Assembly (NCBI GenBank): GCA_039881145.1
Contig: JAYKKI010000004.1
Location: 52,039,501-52,103,500, forward strand
Origin: Druceiella hillmani
Taxonomy: Eukaryota > Arthropoda > Insecta > Lepidoptera > Hepialidae
DNA length: 64,000 nt
Direction of reading: 5' to 3'
Under the pieces are notes generated by a model. The model was not told the origin of the DNA and ran no database searches. It saw only the letters and a list, made by a program, of their open reading frames with translations. Shown here in pieces: positions 47,887 to 61,659 of the stretch; the stretch's first letter is position 1; each line of letters opens with the position of its first letter. Made by a program: the position numbers and the translations under genes.

Positions 47887-48161
47887 CTTAAAAACGTTTA
47901 TAGCAACAAAAATTCCCTAATTAACTACATATCTTGGAGCTTTTTTTATAAATTTCCTAGGCCTGTACCATTTTTTGAAACACTATTTTAATGTAGCTAT
48001 AATGTTTTAGTGTGTCCAGTTCAAAAATATTTCTATATATCAGATTTTGCAACTGAAAATTGGGCATAGCAAATAATGTGTAACAATTAACAATTTTTTC
48101 ACAAAAATCGTCTTTTTTAATCTTGTATTATCTAGAGTATCGTCATACATTACTATTATTT

Positions 48162-48210
<49 letters not shown>

Positions 48211-48654
48211 AGTATAGTATTAAAACCTTAACTCACACCTATCCCGTCACTCTAACTCCCTTAACTTAAATGGCTACTGCTCACTACCCTTAACGTCCTG
48301 AAAATATATACCCCTTCTTTTGGGAATTGTAAGCTCTTCAATCTCAAGAACAAAGAAACAAACAAATATTTATTTATTTACGTACACATTTATCGTTTAA
48401 TTACAGGTAATCCATTCGTAACGATAAAAAATTAATTGTTTAGCGAAGTTTAAATTTTTAGATTGAACATGAAAACCAAGCAAGAACTACAAAATATAAC
48501 GATGACACATTTCGACAAATTTACTTTCAATCATTATAAATAATCACATTTTAGTGCAACCGCGATCAGGTGGTTGAGCAGTTAAATACTGCGGGAAACT
48601 GGCTTGTTCCGATATAATTCAGTTCTGGAGTGTGATATTGCAAAAAAAGTGATG
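47887..48654. other. Non-coding stretch with a (TA)n run
   Basis: (TA)n of about 44 bp at 48165-48208 followed by a C-richer stretch (about 48225-48310). No gene. Confidence 0.4.
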
Positions 48655-48862
48655 ATTTCGTAAAGGCAGGTAATTGTCAGGTAACTAGAATGAAGGTTTA
48701 ATAAAAGGAAAATAAATTTCATAAGCGCGACGTCTTGTTGCAAAGAATGGAAATCTAATACTGTCTCATTCCAAGGAACATTTTTTGCACACGTTCAATC
48801 ATCGAGCTGTACTTGGCTTCGTGTGGATTCCAAATAATGGAGCCAGATTCTAATCGTCTTTA
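48655..48862 (-). pseudogene. LINE reverse-transcriptase C-terminal fragment
   Basis: On the minus strand, from about 48855 downwards, the frame LESGSIIWNPHEAKYSSMIE continues RVQKMFLGM. This is the landmark found after the polymerase domain of Jockey/CR1-type non-LTR retrotransposons (a 'LEYAS-I-W-P ... IE-VQ--FL' pattern). Stops lie on both sides, and a weakly matching continuation extends down to about 48655. Only a scrap of the element survives. Confidence 0.65.
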
Positions 48863-51800
48863 CACTAATCAACTGTACAGCAGGCGAAACATATCCTCTT
48901 AATAAAATTAATATGATCAAAAACTATTTTAATAAAATTATTTGGAGTAAAAGGTGATCACGTTTGAATATAATATAGAAATACCTTAGGAAACAACTTT
49001 TTATTGCGAGAGATGTGTATGTACAGAGAAGTATCAAGTGAAGGCAGTAAAGTACGAGTACCACCTCGTCTGGTAACGCGACACGAAGTGGCTGAGTGCG
49101 GACGGTGTCAGTTTGCAAACGGGTCGGTACATTGCCTGTTACCGCCTTATGGCCTGCCGGCTTGAGTCGGGAGTGTTTGGTTCAAGTTTCGGGACTGCCC
49201 CGGGTTGTGTATTTGTGCGGCGATCGTTAAAAAACACTTTTTGTACGTTTTAATATGCATATGTACACTCAAGGTATGTTTGTAAAGTAACACAAATAAT
49301 TGGGGGCGTGAAACTTTCGTAAACGATGATAAGACGATTGCTGCGGATTTGATATGAGCTAGAATCTTATATAAATAACATTATTACGCAATGCTTAAAA
49401 TATTTTAATAATTAATAAAAAGAAATCATATAACGATAACTCCCTGATTAGAAATTTTTGCTTCCATGTTTTTTGTACACTTTTAATCATGTTCTTTGAA
49501 TGCACTCAGTACATCTACAGTTCAAATAACATACAATTCACGAAATTAAGGATAGTGATGAAAACAGTTTCTTCTGGGCGAGTTCTGCCTTCAAGCTGTA
49601 ATTGGAAAATGGAAAAGCTACCTACCACCATTATCATATTAGCACAGTGATACTGATACTGTCCAAGAGAAACTGAAGCTTGAATTAAATCTGAATAATT
49701 AAAACAACGCAAAGTTGAAAATCTTTATAATAACCGAAAATATATGGACTAGTGTCCTATTATATCATTTTTAAAAAAAATCAGATATCTCATATCGGGC
49801 AGTGTCTTATTATAATGTATATGAATGGGAGGGGGGGAGTCACACTTTTAAAATTCCCATTAATGTAATTAATTAATAAAGCAATAATGTAAGGTGTTTT
49901 CCATTCATCTAATAGCCTATAAATATTAGGTAAAAAAGTCATTCAGTTAAATATAGTAGGACGGTAAATCTTATCTGCAACAGATGAAGATATTATACTT
50001 AAATTATCAGTTAATTGGATCGATTGAGTTATCCACTATAAAGCCAAGAATTAAAATTACATGCTGCTTTAATAAAACCGATCATGTCTATCAAAGATCA
50101 CAAATTGACGATTCTTGTTATTTATTTTAAAAAAACGCCCTAAGGAAGTGATAATATGGACCCAATGTAATATAACAAATTAAAAACTCACTTAAAAAAA
50201 TACTTTATCACATACAGTCATATAAAATATTTCTTCCAAACATATAAGCTAAGCTTACTCTATAAACAAGCTTATGCCCGATTTTTATGTTGTTTTTTTT
50301 ATTTGTTTGCATGGATGTTATAAAGTACCCTAAAGAAGGCTGTTTTATGTTTGCAAATTAGGGACGTTTGCACGTTTGGGACACTTTGTCGATAAGCTGC
50401 AGTCTTTGTCCAGGTTGTCACTGATAACTTTATGTGAAAATTGGAAATAGAGTTAGCCTTCTGACTTATTAATTAGCAAGTAGTTCCCGGTCTATATTCA
50501 TATTAAAAGCAACGTCTGTCTTTCTTGTAACTTGAGCTCTACTAGATTGATTTTGATGTGGTATTCGTCATTGGACAGGATATTTATTCTGAAAGATTTT
50601 TGTGATGAATCCTTAGTGGAAGTGACGAGGTTGCGGAGCTATGTTGATTTTAGACTGAGCGCGTTTGTTTTCATCAGTAAAAATTCTAAATAATAAATAT
50701 ATTTTGCTTATAAAAACAAACATAAATAATATATTCCGGTAAAAAGCCCCGCACACCCAAAAAGAAATCGTCAACTTTGGGGGCGGATGAATCAAATAAG
50801 TTATAATTTTTTCTTTCATTTTCACTTCATTTTTCTCGATGCGATGCGATTTCTTGTGCCACTGCGCTGCAGCACGTCCACGAGCGAGCAAGAGTTCTCG
50901 GTGGATATTGTGTAATATTCACATCCGTACGCCAGTTTCATAAAACGGCTCGTTTTCATTGCCCCATCGGCGTTAAGTGCGAGCGTTGGGAAATTAATTA
51001 AAGTTTTATTATCACCGAGTATATATATTGTTGGCGAGCGGTGTTTTATGGTAATTCGTTATAGCTTTATTACATCCGGGATGATATGCCTGAAAGGCTG
51101 TTGTAGCGTTTTGGTTAGTTTGTGTCACAGGTTTTCCAGAACGCCATTTCACATCATCACAGGTTTTTCAAACGAAGCCATTATTTTGCCTTTCTATCAC
51201 CAAACCTTCTGCGTCTAAAAATAATCTGTTTTGTATTTTCGAGTTTGAGTAGATATTTTTATATCTGCAAACGGCAATTCAAATTGATATATATTGAATT
51301 AAAAGTGTTTATAAACTTTATTGGATGTCTAGGAAAATATGAAAATTTCGCGAATATAACAGGAAAATAGCTATTAAAATGTTAGTCGTTTTGTTTAATT
51401 GCTTGTTACTTAATAGCTCACTGAGGAATAAACCTGATTTTTAACAATTTGCACACTGAAAAAACGTATTTTGGCATAACTTATAGGAGTTTCATATATA
51501 TATGGGAGCTCCATTGTTGTATTTATGAGCCGAAAAAATACCAATTATTGAGCATTAACAAAAAAAGTCTTAGCTCATTGCTGTATTACGCTACTGATGC
51601 TATGTTTAACTAAGCAACTCCTAACTTATTTTATAATCCTATTGACATACAACTTTCGCAGTATGATTGCTTATAGTTTTCAGATTGCAGCAGGTTATAT
51701 AGTATGTACATATGTTATATGTTTTTTGAGATAAAGGTAATAATGTCAAAGTAGTAGGGGAAGAAGTCGCTTGCTGGCTGGATACATCAATAATATATAT

Positions 51801-52639
51801 GGCAATAGTATTTACTTATATTTTATAGATAGTCACGGTAATTTCTTTTAAGTTAAAAAGTAAGTAAATAGTGACGATGTTTAGGTTAATTTATTAAACC
51901 TCATTAAAATAAATAAAATAATAATTTCAAGCGTTTTCTGTACGTAAAAATTAACTTTGGACTTTATAAGTTGTATTAACGGTTTAGGAGATATTTGAAA
52001 ATTAATAAAAGTAGAAATACGCTTTTTAATGACACCCGATATAATGGATGGAGAAACTGGCACAAAAGCAGCATGTCACGGTATATTATTATATTTTTGT
52101 TAATTAAAATAAAGCGCAGGACTTCATTTATGAAGGGAAAAATACATTTTAAAATTCTTTATCAAATAACTTATTGTACCAGTAAGGAATATTCGTATGG
52201 GTCGTTTTGGACTGGATATACTCCACGTTAAATGACTAAAGAAGTAATTTTAGACACTATCTTCGTCTACTCTATAATACATCCATGCGAAGCTGGAATG
52301 CTGGATGTGGAAGCTGGGATGAGTTGCTATTTAATATTTACATATTGATTGCATTATTTTAATCGTTGCGCAATGTCACCCATCGAAGAAATATAAAATT
52401 TTGTAAATAAACTTTTAGGTGGAAGAAATCGCGAATAGTAGCTTTGTTTATAACCATTTGGAAAAAAACAGATCAATTAAAAATTACACAATAGTCTTCG
52501 AATACTTCGATGCGCGAGTTTAACTTTTTCGTTTTTTTATTTCGTATGTGACAACAGGCCTAGATTTGAAATGCTTCTAGATTTGGTAGTATAACATTAC
52601 AAGAAATAATCTATCTTTTAAATATATAAAAGGCAATGT
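48863..52639. other. Non-coding stretch with small repeat fragments
   Basis: A GC-richer patch at 49060-49230 (gggactgccccgggttgtg) may be regulatory. 49440-49510 on the minus strand reads NMIKSVQKTWK, possibly another LINE scrap. 50515-50610 is a partner of 38010-38170. A CpG-richer patch lies at 50835-50960. Frames of 60-92 codons show no domains. Confidence 0.35.
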
Positions 52640-53095
52640 CCCGATTGAATGACATATCAACCAGTCCAAACCGCTAATGATAGAAATGCAGAATTTGGAG
52701 AGGGCGTTGATTTTATACTAGAGATAGCCAAAGGGGTGGTAAAATTTGTATAGGAAGAATATTTCTATTATAATTTTTACTTAAAACTTGATATTAATGC
52801 TCTTCAACCCAAATAATGAAACACGTATTTCAGCATTTTCCTAAATTTAACTCTTTAAATATATTTCTATTGTAATTTTTTACGTAAAACTTGAATTCAA
52901 CTCCTAAAGGGGCGGCTAAATTTGTATGGGAAAAATATTTTTATATTAATTTGTAATAGTTCGAGCGAGATTGTATTTGTTTAACATATTTTCTTAACTA
53001 GAAACTAGAACGACTGAAAGTTAAAAATTCGACTGAAGTTTAATAAACGAAACGTCTACGCGAACGAAGCCGCGGGCGAAAAGCTAGTATACTTA
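52640..53095 (-). repeat. Lepidopteran RTE/SINE-like retroposon, reverse orientation
   Basis: It ends on the + strand with acgaagccgcgggcgaaaag then ctagtat, the complement of the start box seen at 20217. The body contains two related segments (aaaggggtggtaaaatttgt at about 52729 and aaaggggcggctaaatttgt at about 52906), so it carries an internal duplication of about 177 bp. No coding frame. Confidence 0.65.
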
Positions 53096-53519
53096 TAAAA
53101 GATTCCATGGTCTTCCAACACAAGCATTCGTTTTCCATCTTCTTTTCTGTCTAAGATATCGATTTATCATTTACAAATATAACTTGTATTTTAATTAGAT
53201 TTAATTTAAATATCAAAATTTCTTAAATTAAAAACAGTCGATTTAATCAGTTGTATTTAGATTTAATACTTTTTCAAACTTATATTAAATCATAGAAAAT
53301 ATTTTGGATGTTGATATTCAAAGTTCTTAAACGATTTTTATATATGGTGTTTTATATATGTGTGACATGTTCAAAATTTTCTACAGAAAGGTCTAATTTA
53401 GTGTTATGATTTGAAAATAATACGACGGACAGAGAAAATTAAGGTTGATAACAATACAGTTTGATATAGATAATTCGCATCGATCGATGGAACTGCAACA
53501 GTGTAAACGGTTCAAGCTA
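53096..53519. other. Non-coding stretch, no feature recognised
   Basis: AT-rich sequence with nothing identified. Confidence 0.35.
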
Positions 53520-53700
53520 TACGGTGCATACGAATGCAGATGAGCGCGCATCTTCTGGCACTTGCACACAGCAGCGCGGCGACCGGGTGATTGCGAAATG
53601 CACTTATTGCTATCGTTTGCTTCTGTTTTATTTGCTCACGGCCCGATTTAGGCCAACGCGTGCGTTTTTTGCATCTTGCACGTTCCATGAGCACGCCACG
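53520..53700. promoter_or_regulatory. Short CpG-rich patch
   Basis: Sequence such as gcagcgcggcgaccgggtga stands out from AT-rich flanks and abuts a (TA)n run. Overlapping frames on both strands reflect composition. Function is uncertain. Confidence 0.2.
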
Positions 53701-53741
53701 AGCATAAGACGTAAGTCTTATATACAATGTATACGCATGTG

Positions 53742-55129
<1,388 letters not shown>

Positions 55130-55335
55130 AATCACAAATGGGATTATGAGCGTAATGCATCTATGTCGAAAGTGCATCGTTTGTCGGAAGCGGGCCACCG
55201 CGCGTCTATTCAGATCGAGAACGAACGGTCCCTTGCCCATATACACGGTGACCAAGCGGCATCGTACCGGCGCTAGTCTGCTGCTCGGAGTAAATAAACA
55301 TAAGTCTCGATTCCGCTTTGCTTCGACCTAGAGGC
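55130..55335. promoter_or_regulatory. CpG-rich patch with an open frame
   Basis: GC-richer segment (agcgggccaccgcgcgtcta) with a + frame of 88 codons (55065-55331) containing CRKCIVCRKRATARLF. A Cys-x2-Cys-x2-Cys pattern is visible, but no known domain was recognised. It might be an exon, a retroelement scrap or regulatory DNA. Confidence 0.2.
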
Positions 55336-55729
55336 GATCGAGACATTTTCACTAAGGAAGGTGCGATCGATTTTGACAAGTTTAACTATTTAATTAACGA
55401 GGTTAGTGTTTTTTTTAAATCAACGGTCCGTTGCACATCTTTTCTTTTCGTTGCACATCATTTCTTGCTTTTTGCGATTTCGCCGTCCCTGTAATGCAAA
55501 ATAAACTTCGTCAAATCTTACGATTTAATCGGATAAAGTTATTAAATGATACAGCGGATCATTTGGAAAAAAAATAATTTTCAATTGGTACTCGTACCAA
55601 AGTTTGGATGGCTGACTTTAATCTAATGATGGACAGTATAAACCAAAGATATAGTTATCGGATGCAATTTGTAATTAAAATAATTATAGGATATATATGA
55701 TTGCTTCAAATTAAAGAAGCGGCGCATGG

Positions 55730-56010
55730 TGTAAATAAAACATGTCTTAGCGATCGCTCGTCACCAGTCGTGCGAGTCACCGCGCGCATTACAATCGCCG
55801 CAGAATGCGCGCGGCGCCCACTCAGTATTCCCACGCCGTTGTCCGCTGCGGAAACGTCTGCCGGCCACTTCCCAGTACTGGCCGCGCCGGCTGTCGTTCA
55901 GTACGAACGCTGCCCGTGCTCGTATATGACATAAACGAAGTTCCGCACGGGAATCGACTCGGAAAAATATTTAGGAGGTATGCGGCGGAGTGTGGGAGAA
56001 TATGCTGCCT
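55730..56010 (+). promoter_or_regulatory. CpG-rich promoter-like island
   Basis: About 280 bp of CpG-rich DNA (gtcaccgcgcgcattacaat, ggccacttcccagtactggc) with initiator-like gttcagtacgaac at 55895 and cactcagtattccc at 55820. Open frames of 77 and 132 codons overlap in different frames and have no recognisable domain. It may be an alternative promoter or untranslated exon. Confidence 0.3.
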
Positions 56011-56724
56011 TTGGCTTGATGCGTTGATTAATGTTTATTTTGAATCTAGCATGGAGGATGTAACTTACTATGATTTGACAGCTGTTTTTTTTTGTTTTCA
56101 ATTTAAACTCTTTAATTTAAGTAGTTTCCTAGACGATTTTAGTCGATATTTCATTTCCTGCTTATTTGAAATTTTAATTTTTTGTTTGAATCGAAAATTT
56201 TAATTTTTTGCTTATTTTAATAGTTATAACCATTTATTAAATATGATAGTGCAAACTGATAGGATTAACTTCACATTTTTGGATTAATAAAAAAAATATG
56301 TTTTGCTAGGAAAAAAATTATGCACGAGTAAGCCATAAAAAATATTCGTTTTCTCTGTTATTAAACGCAATATCCAACTTACTGAGTTAATTTTGTTTCC
56401 GAGCTTCGTAACGTTAAAACTTCCGAAGTATAGTTATGAATTTACGAAGATTTGTATACATTTATGCTTAAAATCCGCATCAGTATTATTTCATTTATTA
56501 AAAACAAAAAAAATATTTACGAATCTTAATATTCTCTGGGAACCTCAGCTCAATTTGTCACCATGAAATCAGAAGTACTATACTAGATGCGATATAGTAA
56601 CTAGAGGGGTGGGTAGTCTTGTAAGAGTGTGCAGCACGGCAACCGCACGAAATTTGCATTCGAGCAACGTATTGTGCGTGATACGGGCGAAAATGCGAGA
56701 AGAACTAATCTATACATTAAATAA

Positions 56725-57008
56725 AATTGTAACAGATTAAATTCTGTACATGGAAAATATTTTAAAAGGAATAATGAATTTAGCTTATAGAATGATAATA
56801 GAAGTCGGAAATCTATTTTTTTAAGACTTTTTGTCTGTCTGTATATTATTTTGTCCTCCCATCACGCAAAATCTACTAGACGAATTTTGATGAAATTTGG
56901 TATGGTATTAGTTTATAACCAAGAGCAACATATGAGAGAGAATATTTTTTTCTTATTCTGAATTTCACGCAAATGAAACCGCGGGGCACAATTAGTATTA
57001 AATATAAT
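56725..57008 (+). repeat. RTE/SINE-like retroposon, copy 1
   Basis: Starts aattgtaacagattaaattc and ends with gaaaccgcggggcacaatta then taaatataataggtatgtag. It matches 58523-58870 throughout, including gaagtcggaaatct and tttttgtctgtctgt. Its end is a weakened form of the 'gccgcgggc' box. Confidence 0.75.
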
Positions 57009-57131
57009 AGGTATGTAGGCGTCGCAGTATAATACTATAAGCACTCAAATCTTTGCCCAAAGGATGGATACCGGTTCAAATATCAATGAGGAGCTTATTT
57101 TAATACAACTAATTAGGAAAATCCACGCAAG

Positions 57132-57320
57132 ATGCTGGATTTCATCTCATTAAGACTATCTACACAGCCTAAGAGAATTCTCGGGATAGGGGTATTCTGT
57201 GACCTCTCCAAAGGTTTTGATTACGTGGATCATAATATACTTAGCAATAAGCTAAGCTTTTACGGTATTGAGGGAATGACAATTTGTCTTATTATGTCCT
57301 ATTTGTTAAATCGGGAATGA
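57132..57320 (+). pseudogene. LINE reverse-transcriptase palm fragment
   Basis: The frame reads LGIGVFCDLSKGFDYVDHNI then LSNKLSFYGIEG and SYLLNRE, the conserved 'DLSKAFD-VDH--L--KL--YGI-G' block (motif A with its aspartates) of Jockey/CR1-type non-LTR retrotransposons. Usual Ala is Gly here (SKGFD). It stops at 57318, and neither the YADD motif nor the endonuclease is present. It immediately follows a retroposon tail, so it may belong to a truncated neighbour. Confidence 0.8.
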
Positions 57321-58522
57321 AATAAGGCATTTAAATTTACCTACCCCTGTACTGCTATTTTTGCCGCTTTTAGAGTGAAGGGCGTCTTTGAAGATTGATG
57401 CAGAAAATAATAGATCCAACCCTTTATGATTAATGAAGTGTTTTAATATTTTTATGTGTCACGGGCTGTTGGTTAAAAATCAATCAGGTCTTATTATCAT
57501 ATCCGAGTGTTCAAACTCGGCATAACATTTTTAATATAAAAATTATTATTGTGTTACATACTGTTAATCGGTATCGAGAACTGAATATCTGTTTTCAAAA
57601 TTTAGTTTGTATTATTATGGATATAAATTGGGATCAATCGTATAAATATAATTTATATTTGATGAAATCTATTTTACATATATGACATATGTAAAATAGA
57701 TTTCATCATCCATTCTCTATAATTTTGAAAAAAATATTACTATATATATAGTAAGTAAAGAGATATTATCAGTGACAGAATAACCGAAACCCGGTCATCG
57801 GGAATTTTCCAAGTTTGTTGAACGTATATTGTGAAATAGTAGACGAAGAAAGAGTCGTGAAATAATTTTCCACTTTTTCATTGATGTCATTTTCTAGGTT
57901 TCGTACACGAAGGGTTCATATTAAACCGTATTGCTTTCACTCGGTAATCCATCATAATGTCTGTCCCAGCTTGTAAATATATAAATGTTACATGCATCAA
58001 AATTGAACATACGTATTATGTAAAATGGTAACTTAAATTAGAAACTAATTCCAATTGAGAAAAAAATGTAATACATGCAAAAAGACCTTTTAAATTTAGA
58101 AATATTAATTTTAATTTGAGCTTGTGAAAATATGTTAAAATTGAAAAAAAAAAGTAAATCGAGAAAGTCTAAAAAAGTTCGTTTTAAGCATAACGACCAC
58201 AAATAAGTCCAGGAAATTCTAAATCGTTTAAGAGAAATTGTTTTTTTCTTACGACTTTTAAAGAAATACCCATAGTAGGCATGGTTGTAAGTCAAATTAG
58301 ATTTCCTTTGCTAATAAAGTTACAATAGCGCGATAGAAAATATTTACGCAACACTCTTAGTGGAAATTCTACCCTTATTTAACAAGTCTTTAAATGATAT
58401 TATGGCATATCTAAAAATATTAAAGTTATATTTTTTGGCTGCTTATAGAGTAGTTTCTAAAAAAACCTTTAATTTTCATATATGTTTGGGTGTAATAAAA
58501 ACACAATGGACGCAAAAAATAG
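57321..58522. other. Non-coding stretch with one perfect hairpin
   Basis: 57661-57681 (gatgaaatctattttacata, then t) pairs exactly with 57687-57707 across a 5-nt loop. Frames at 58038-58295 and 58426-58614 on the minus strand are AT-rich and unrecognised. Confidence 0.45.
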
Positions 58523-58870
58523 AATTGTAACAGATTTAATTCTGTACATGGAAAATATTTTAAAAAGAGTGATTGATTTAGCTTATAGAATGATAATAGA
58601 AGTCGGAAATCCACTTTTTTAAGAATTTTTGTCTGTCCGTCGGTGTGTTATTTTATACATCAATCACGCAAAAACTATTGGACAAAATTTGGTACGGTGA
58701 TAGTTTATAAAGAAAATTATTCTTAAAAAATATTTCTTATTAAAGAAAATTATTCTTAAAAAATATTTCTTATTAAAGAAAATTATTCTTAAAAAATATT
58801 TCAAAATATTTCTTATTCCGAATTTCACGCGTGTGAAACCGTGGGGCAATAAATATAATAGGTATATAGA
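58523..58870 (+). repeat. RTE/SINE-like retroposon, copy 2, with 33-bp triplication
   Basis: Close copy of 56725-57008. In its middle a 33-bp unit beginning aaagaaaattattctt is present three times in perfect tandem (58709-58807), absent from copy 1. The periodic reverse frame (an 11-residue repeat) is a by-product. Confidence 0.85.
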
Positions 58871-59686
58871 CGCTACAGTACATATACTATACTATAAATG
58901 AATGGGTTAACATTTCTACTCAACTTGCTTTTCTAACCTAATTAACATGGAACATTTTCGTGGAATCAACTGCATTCCTCAATAGTTATTAACTGAATGG
59001 CTGCCAAAGAAATACTAATATTTGCATATACGTTCTATAATATAAATCTGATACAAGCATCATTTTTCAAGAGTGTTATGTTAAACAATCAATAAGGATT
59101 AGTGAATTAAAACTAACTTTACTTGACACAGTTTCTTCCGATTGTATTAATGAAGTCGCAGTTCGCATACACTTGAATTTCATTTGAATGCGTTACCGTT
59201 ATCTCGGTGATTTAATTTTTTTTATGTGGGACGATTCAAATTCAATTAATTATTTTGTGCCAGATCAAATGGCGATTTGTACGAAAAATATTTTGCGTCT
59301 TCTATCTAGCAATGCCATTAAAATAATACTTAGCGATGTCTATAAAACAATCATGATAAGTGGCTTCCATTAATCTTCTTGCTATGGATGTTTCAGATAG
59401 AATATCGGCCGTTCAAATTAATGCAATTATTAACGCTAAAGTGCGTTATTTATTACCTGTGCTCGTACACTCAAAGTTAATTGATGTCCTATTTTTATTG
59501 TGCTCATTTTCATTGTTACAAACTGCCGTGTAACGAAATACATTCTCCGACCTTGTCCTTGTACTGATTCTTGTTAATGACCATGCGAATTGTCTATTGG
59601 GATCAAACTTCTAAGCCGTCAAGGTTCAGAGGAAACTTCCAAGCAGTTGCAACGTGTCCACGTGATGAGGACCGGGTCGCTAATAA
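58871..59686. other. Non-coding stretch, no feature recognised
   Basis: AT-rich sequence. A 61-codon frame at 59188-59373 is unrecognised. Confidence 0.35.
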
Positions 59687-60310
59687 GCCGAATTTACGAA
59701 TAGATTAAGCTTGAATGTGACATTTGTAGTCGCTTAATCGTCGATTAAACTTTGTATTGATCAAATTTTATTGTATGTTTTTATAACTGTATTAGCAATG
59801 GAAATCTTATTTGATTTACAGCTTAATGCGTGCGAACTGAAACCTGATTATATTTATTGTATCTTTTACTTTATGTGTTTAAAAGCGCAGTTGCGTGCAC
59901 TATTTTCGCATTGAGTGTGGTCTAAACGTTTCATTAATCAATAATTCAAAAGGCATGGTCAAACCGATTCCTTATAAATTAATTTCTCTATTATATTTGC
60001 CGAATTATCGAACAGCTTAATAATCTGAACATGACCTTAGTCTGCTTCGTTTAATCACTGGTTGAATTTTGTATTAATCATATTTTGTGTGAAATGTTTT
60101 TAAAACTATATTTGCAAAATCTTGTTTGCCTTATAGCCAATGCGTGCGAACTGAAACCTGATTCTAATTTGTCGCGTCTTCCAGTTCAGCAGTTTAAAAG
60201 CGCAATGGCACAGACTCGTTCTCATGCTAAGCGTGGCCTGAACGTTTTGTTAATCAATCATCCAAAAGGCGTGGTCAAGCTGATCCTTTTTAAATGAATT
60301 TCTCTATTAT
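59687..60310 (+). repeat. Tandem duplication, ~312-bp unit
   Basis: Copy 1 starts gccgaattt at 59687 and copy 2 gccgaattatcg at 59999. Both contain aatgcgtgcgaactgaaacc, gtttaaaagcgcag or its variant, then aggc(a/g)tggtcaa and aatttctctattatact/tt. Divergence is considerable, so the event is old. A 70-codon frame in copy 2 is closed in copy 1, which argues against coding. Confidence 0.8.
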
Positions 60311-61059
60311 ACTTCACGCATATTCTTCGCACGTTTATTGGAATACTGATTTATGTTCCGAGTACGGGGGGGATCTTGTTCAGAATATTAAACGGCCCGC
60401 TTATGCCACATAACATGCGACCGATTGCGGCCTTCGTCGCTGAGAAAAGGCAGTGCGCGTACGATGTGACATTTATTGTTTATTTAATATTATTATTTAT
60501 TGCCATAGATATCGTAACTCGATAGAAAACTATTAATGCGTATATTTTATCTGTTCAACGACGTAAAAGACCGTTATTGCGCCGCCATACACGCCAGGAA
60601 TCGAAAGTGTATTTTGATTTTCCTCTTTATACTTCGTTTGGTTGTAATTTCTGCATTATTGATATTGAATGAAATTTAACGACCGCTTTCACGGCCGTTA
60701 CTTTTCTGATGTATATTGGTATCAATAGGGGCCAATGATGTTAATAGGACGAGATATGCCGGATTGCAATGAAGCGAAATGTTTGTGCATTTGCTGCAGG
60801 CCGAGTGTCTTTCATATTATGTTCACGAATAGTCCGCACGATGTATATCTGTCACATCAATGTAATATTTTAATATTTACATTGTTCTCCGTATCAGGCG
60901 TTCCTTCTGAGAATTCTCGCTCTTACCCGAAATACACGCCTTGCAAGCAAATGAAGACGGCGATAAGCGAAGGTGGCTGTTAGCTTAATGGAATTTATTA
61001 AAATTTTGACTGAGCTTATTTTTTATATGAAACTTATTTAGTCGCGTCTGTGAGGTTCG
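60311..61059. other. Non-coding stretch, no gene recognised
   Basis: An 82-codon (+) frame at 60735-60983 is Cys-rich (CLCICCRPS) but unrecognised. Confidence 0.35.
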
Positions 61060-61064
61060 GAAGT

Positions 61065-61275
61065 TGTTATCTTTTCAAATTTATGTCGACCGGTTTAAAC
61101 GTGTATGGGATCGATCTTAGTTACTGGCAGCTTATACAAAAACGCAGTTCACTTTGTTTTGATGATTTGTGCTGCTATTTTGTCTCAAGTTAATCTGTAC
61201 ACGATGTGAACTTTTCAAATTTATTTCGACCGGTTTAAACGTGTAAAGGATCGATCTTAGTTACTGGCAGCTCAC
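61065..61275 (+). repeat. Local duplication of a ~70-bp block
   Basis: cttttcaaatttatgtcgac, cggtttaaacgtgta, ggatcgatcttagttactgg and cagct recur at about 61070-61130 and 61210-61272, about 141 bp apart, with few differences. Unlike the older duplication upstream, this block is well preserved. Confidence 0.85.
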
Positions 61276-61479
61276 TATGAATACAGAATAAATTGAACAG
61301 CAAGTCACTGTTATTGTTAATTTTCGTTATCGTGTAAATTGTACAGGTTTTATAGACGTGCAATAATTTGATTGAGTAGTATTCTTTAAAAATGTATATA
61401 CATATTTTGTATTTTGTACTTTTCGCTGTCTGATTTCTATTAATTCAGATATTGCGGTGTCATTTTAATGGAGAATCGT

Positions 61480-61659
61480 GCAGCTGTCACGGTGCGACGG
61501 GGCCGATTCAACTGACCTCTGCCATTATTATGTTGTTATGTTATTTTCGTAAGATCTTTTTGCTCGACACTTTCCTCGCACTTTCTCCGCACAGACGGAT
61601 TTGACTGAGGCGCGCGTGCGACTGTTTTGATGGCGCGTCGCGTGCGTCTATTTTTTTTC
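61480..61659. promoter_or_regulatory. Moderately CpG-rich patch
   Basis: Sequence such as cacggtgcgacggggccgat and ggcgcgcgtgcgactg between AT-rich stretches. No frame or motif fixes a function. Confidence 0.2.

Noticed and set aside
49440..49712. Second LINE scrap on the minus strand (NMIKSVQKTWK)
   Set aside because: Too short and too weak a match to list as a separate element.
57030..57090. B-box-like ggttcaaat suggesting a tRNA-derived SINE
   Set aside because: No A box at the right distance and no tRNA-like fold.
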